Shown: positions 21,201 to 23,486 of the stretch, piece after piece | Position numbering within the stretch: position 1 is the stretch's first letter | How the letters are laid out: each line of letters starts with the position of its first letter | Source: Ilumatobacteraceae bacterium | GTDB lineage: Bacteria > Actinomycetota > Acidimicrobiia > Acidimicrobiales > Ilumatobacteraceae | Direction: 5' to 3' | DNA length: 23,486 nt | NCBI GenBank assembly: GCA_025463305.1 | Contig: JAOBWK010000033.1 | Location: 1-23,486 of the forward strand | The notes under the pieces: model-generated | Seen by the model: the letters and a program-made list of their open reading frames with translations, nothing else | Database searches by the model: none | Told to the model about the DNA's origin: nothing | Program-made: the position numbers and the translations under genes

Positions 21201-22166
21201 GTGACAGTGACCACTGAAGCCACGATCCGATTTCCGTACCGACGTTCGCTCGGTCCGGTGATGGGAGCGTTCATGACGGCGCTCGCCGATCAGAAGCTGA
21301 TCGGCATCCGCAGCGGCGACCGGGTGATCGTGCCCCCACACGAGTGGGATCCCGACACCGGCGAGGAGCTCGCCCTCGACTTCGTCGACGTCGGCCCGGC
21401 CGGCACGGTGACGACGTGGTGCTGGGTCGCCAAGCCGACCGCGCAGCATCCGCTCGCCACGCCGTTCGCCTGGGCGCTCATCCAGCTCGACGGTGCCGAC
21501 ACGGCGATCATGCACGCGGTCGACGCGGGCAGCGAGAGCGCGATGAGCACCGGCATGCGGGTGGCCCCGCGCTGGAAGAGCGTCCGGACCGGTCACATCA
21601 CCGATCTCGACGCGTTCATCCCCGGCGAGACGCCCGAGACGAACGACGGGCCGCCGCTCGACGAGCCGGTCACGATGATGGACTACAACGCCACCATCAC
21701 CTACACGACGCCCGTGCCGACGAACCTCGTCCGCTACGAGCAGGCCACCGGCGAGGGCCGCCTGCTCGGCCTGAAGTGCCCCGGCTGCGGCCGGCTGTAC
21801 ACGCAGGGCAAGGGCTTCTGCCCGATCGATTCGGTCGAGCTCACCGCCGAGCACGAGGTCACGCTGCCCGAGACCGGCGTCATCACGAACTACACGATCA
21901 TCACGCCGACGCCGTACCCGGGCCAGACCGAGACCGAGCCCTTCGCCCGTGTCCACGTGCTGCTCGACGGTGCCGAGATCGTGCTGGGCTACCAGAACCT
22001 GGTCGACACGCCGAACGAGAACGTGCACGTGGGTGTGCGCGTGGCCGCCATGTGGGCATCGCCCGCCGAGCGCGACGAGAACGACCCGATGAGCAACTTC
22101 GTCGGATGGATCCCCACTGGTGAGCCGGACGACACCACGCCCGGCCTCGTGAACAGGTTGAACTGA
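21201..22166 (+). CDS. OB-fold/DUF35 acyl-CoA-associated protein (Rv3521-like)
   Basis: The 321-residue protein has a C-terminal DUF35 unit: zinc-ribbon-like LKCPGCGRLYTQGKGFCPIDSVEL with C193, C196 and C207, then an OB fold (TGVITNYTIITPTPYP; FARVHVLLDGAEIVLGYQ). The fourth zinc Cys is replaced (CPID). The N-terminal half resembles another DUF35 unit whose cysteines are all gone (GIRSGDRVIVPPHEWDPDTGE), followed by an OB-like GTVTTWCWVA and WALIQLDGADTAIMHAV. DUF35 proteins bind acyl-CoA and partner thiolase-fold enzymes, as ChsH2 does with the Ltp2 aldolase in cholesterol side-chain removal. GTG 21201 was chosen after a GGGGGG-rich ribosome site. The longer frame back to 21030 runs through the inverted repeat and is rejected. 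The thiolase-like gene follows 1 nt after its stop. Confidence 0.82.
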   Translation: MTVTTEATIRFPYRRSLGPVMGAFMTALADQKLIGIRSGDRVIVPPHEWDPDTGEELALDFVDVGPAGTVTTWCWVAKPTAQHPLATPFAWALIQLDGADTAIMHAVDAGSESAMSTGMRVAPRWKSVRTGHITDLDAFIPGETPETNDGPPLDEPVTMMDYNATITYTTPVPTNLVRYEQATGEGRLLGLKCPGCGRLYTQGKGFCPIDSVELTAEHEVTLPETGVITNYTIITPTPYPGQTETEPFARVHVLLDGAEIVLGYQNLVDTPNENVHVGVRVAAMWASPAERDENDPMSNFVGWIPTGEPDDTTPGLVNRLN

Positions 22167-22167
22167 G

Positions 22168-23241
22168 ATGGCTGACCCACACGACAACGACATCGCGATC
22201 ATCGGCTGGAGCATCTCGCCGATGGTGCGCAACATCGAGTACACCGAGGCACGCATGCTCCTCGACGTCGTCACCGGCGCGGTGAACGACGCGGGCATCA
22301 CGCGCGACGACGTCGACTTCACGTGCGCCGGCAGTTGCGACTACGTGGCCGGGCAGGCGTTCTCGTTCGTGCAGAACATCGACGCCGTCGGCGCCTGGCC
22401 GCCCAAGCGCGACTCGCACGTCGAGATGGACGGCGCCTGGGCGCTGTACGAGGCGTGGCTGCGTCTGCAGATCGGCGACATCGATGTCGCCGTCGCGATG
22501 GGATCGGGCCGTTCCAGCACCAGCGATCCCGAGCTCCTCTACTCGATGGAGATGGACCCGTACTACCTCGCCCCGCTCGGCGCGGACGCGATCAGCTTCG
22601 CGGCCATGCAGGCGCGGTCGCTGATCGAGGCCGGCAAGGTCACCGAACGGCAGATGGCCGAGATCGCGGTGCGCACCCGCCGGGACGGCAAGGACTCGCC
22701 GTACTCGCAGGTCACGGGTGACTTCGACGCCGATGAGCTGCTCAAGGCACCGTACGTCCGCAACCCGCTGCGCCGTCACGACCTGCCACCGATCACGGAT
22801 GGCTCCGTCGCGATGGTGATCGCCACCGCAGCCAAGGCCCGCGAGCTGTGCGAGAACCCGATCTGGATCACGGGCTTCGCGCACTACACCGAGTCCCACT
22901 ACGTCGGCATGCGCGACCTGCGCACGTCGAACTCCACCACGCTCGCCGCGAACGCGGCAGGCATCGAAGATGCGCCGATCGAGGTTGCCGAGCTGCAGAC
23001 CGCGTTCACCCACGAGGAGCCGTTGCTCGTCGAGGCCCTCGGCCTCGGTGCCGACGTGCCGATCAACCCATCGGGCGGCCCGCTGGCCGCCAACCCGGTG
23101 ATGGCCACCGGACTCGTGCGCATCGCCGAGGCCGCCGACCAGATCCGCAGCAAGGGCAAGCACCGCACGCTCGGCCACTCGACCTCCGGGCCGTGCCTCC
23201 AACAGAACCTGGTCTGCATCCTCGAGGGAGAGAAGTCATGA
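22168..23241 (+). CDS. thiolase-fold protein, Ltp4-like, lacking thiolase catalytic residues
   Basis: The 357-residue protein has the thiolase fold (IAIIGWSISPMVRN; LLDVVTGAVNDAGITRDDVDF; GDIDVAVAMGSGRSS; EVAELQTAFTHEEPLLVEALGLG; INPSGGPLAANPVMATGLVRI). Where thiolases have the nucleophilic Cys (CxSG), it reads VEMDGAWAL (85-93), without Cys. The GHP motif is ANP (308-310). It is thus unlikely to be a Claisen thiolase. Ltp2-type steroid aldolases share this fold without thiolase chemistry and require a DUF35 partner, which is encoded immediately upstream. The length and gene order match mycobacterial ltp4 beside Rv3521 and ltp3. Its stop overlaps the start of the next thiolase-like gene (ATGA). 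Confidence 0.85.
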   Translation: MADPHDNDIAIIGWSISPMVRNIEYTEARMLLDVVTGAVNDAGITRDDVDFTCAGSCDYVAGQAFSFVQNIDAVGAWPPKRDSHVEMDGAWALYEAWLRLQIGDIDVAVAMGSGRSSTSDPELLYSMEMDPYYLAPLGADAISFAAMQARSLIEAGKVTERQMAEIAVRTRRDGKDSPYSQVTGDFDADELLKAPYVRNPLRRHDLPPITDGSVAMVIATAAKARELCENPIWITGFAHYTESHYVGMRDLRTSNSTTLAANAAGIEDAPIEVAELQTAFTHEEPLLVEALGLGADVPINPSGGPLAANPVMATGLVRIAEAADQIRSKGKHRTLGHSTSGPCLQQNLVCILEGEKS

Positions 23242-23486
23242 GCCATCAGCCATGCGCGATCGTCGGCGTCGGCCAGACGCAGCACAAGACCCGTCGTTGG
23301 GACGTGTCGCTCGGCGGCCTCGTCCGTGAGGCCGCCCAGCGCGCCCTCGACGACGCGGAGATGACGTGGAAGGACATCGACGCCGTCGTCGTCGGCAAGG
23401 CACCTGACCTGTTCGAAGGCGTGATGAAGCCGGAGCTGTACCTCAGCGACGCACTCGGCGCGACGGGCAAGCCGATGTTCCGCGTG
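23238..23486 (+). CDS. thiolase/lipid-transfer family protein (Ltp3-like), N-terminal part, cut by window end
   Basis: The 83 visible residues (CAIVGVGQTQHKTRRWDVSLGG; LVREAAQRALDDAEMTWKDIDAVVVGKAPDLFEGV; YLSDALGATGKPMFRV) match the N-terminal half of SCP2/Ltp-type thiolases. The catalytic Cys region lies beyond the window. ATG 23238 overlaps the preceding stop (ATGA), so the three genes DUF35, Ltp4-like and this one form one operon. In the mycobacterial cholesterol region the same position is occupied by ltp3. Confidence 0.85.
   Translation, partial: MSHQPCAIVGVGQTQHKTRRWDVSLGGLVREAAQRALDDAEMTWKDIDAVVVGKAPDLFEGVMKPELYLSDALGATGKPMFRV

Noticed and set aside
1..23486. Defence system, prophage, IS element, CRISPR array or tRNA/rRNA genes
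   Set aside because: No transposase, nuclease, integrase, spaced direct repeats or RNA-gene pattern was seen by reading. A dedicated tRNA/Infernal search could confirm the absence of RNA genes.

Overview
The window is very GC-rich (roughly 70% by eye), densely coding, and has many 1-4 nt start/stop overlaps, GTG starts and near-leaderless promoters. With an LLM-class flavin/F420-type oxidoreductase, a KstR-like TetR regulator, lipid-catabolism genes and S/T/A-rich lipoprotein linkers, this points to an actinobacterium, perhaps of the Acidimicrobiia; the exact taxon is inference. No RNA genes, CRISPR arrays, insertion sequences or phage genes were seen, and no gene-free stretch exceeds 300 bases.

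Layout. (1) 2-1713: the 3' part of an LLM-class oxidoreductase overlaps a cyclase-family metal hydrolase. (2) 1667-3714, minus strand: a type II NADH dehydrogenase is coupled by a GTGA overlap to a Rossmann/DUF2520 protein. (3) 3756-5262: an unrecognised protein with a C-terminal winged helix converges on an ATP-grasp-like protein. (4) 5282-16044: an amino-sugar uptake and catabolism locus. It has an MsmK/UgpC-type ABC ATPase (minus strand), an IclR regulator, then a tightly packed plus-strand operon: lipoprotein sugar-binding protein, two permeases, ROK kinase, two different Gfo/Idh/MocA oxidoreductases, NagA deacetylase and a double-SIS NagB-II/GlmS-like deaminase/isomerase. A clear promoter (TTGACG-N17-TAGAGT) with an inverted-repeat operator over the expected transcription start precedes the binding protein, and a perfect 13-bp hairpin separates binding-protein and permease genes. 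(5) 16045-17646: a palindrome-rich spacer, an SDR oxidoreductase, and a convergent, overlapping TetR gene whose recognition-helix region closely resembles KstR. (6) 17701-23486: acyl-CoA dehydrogenase, double-hotdog thioesterase, amidohydrolase, then after an inverted-repeat spacer a DUF35/OB-fold protein and two thiolase-fold proteins (the second cut by the window edge). This last trio has the same order as mycobacterial Rv3521-ltp4-ltp3 in the cholesterol region, and its promoter carries a perfect match to the KstR consensus TnnAACnnGTTnnA.

How the genes fit together. In region 4, an imported amino sugar or glycoside would be phosphorylated by the ROK kinase, deacetylated by NagA and deaminated/isomerised to fructose 6-phosphate. 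The two oxidoreductases have no place in the textbook GlcNAc route, so the locus may serve a modified amino sugar or use a redox step to open or epimerise its substrate. In region 6 the genes suggest acyl-CoA side-chain breakdown of a steroid-like substrate under KstR-like control. The most noteworthy points are the oxidoreductase-containing amino-sugar operon, the KstR-like regulator/operator pair, the thiolase-fold protein without thiolase catalytic residues, and several strong palindromes between genes.
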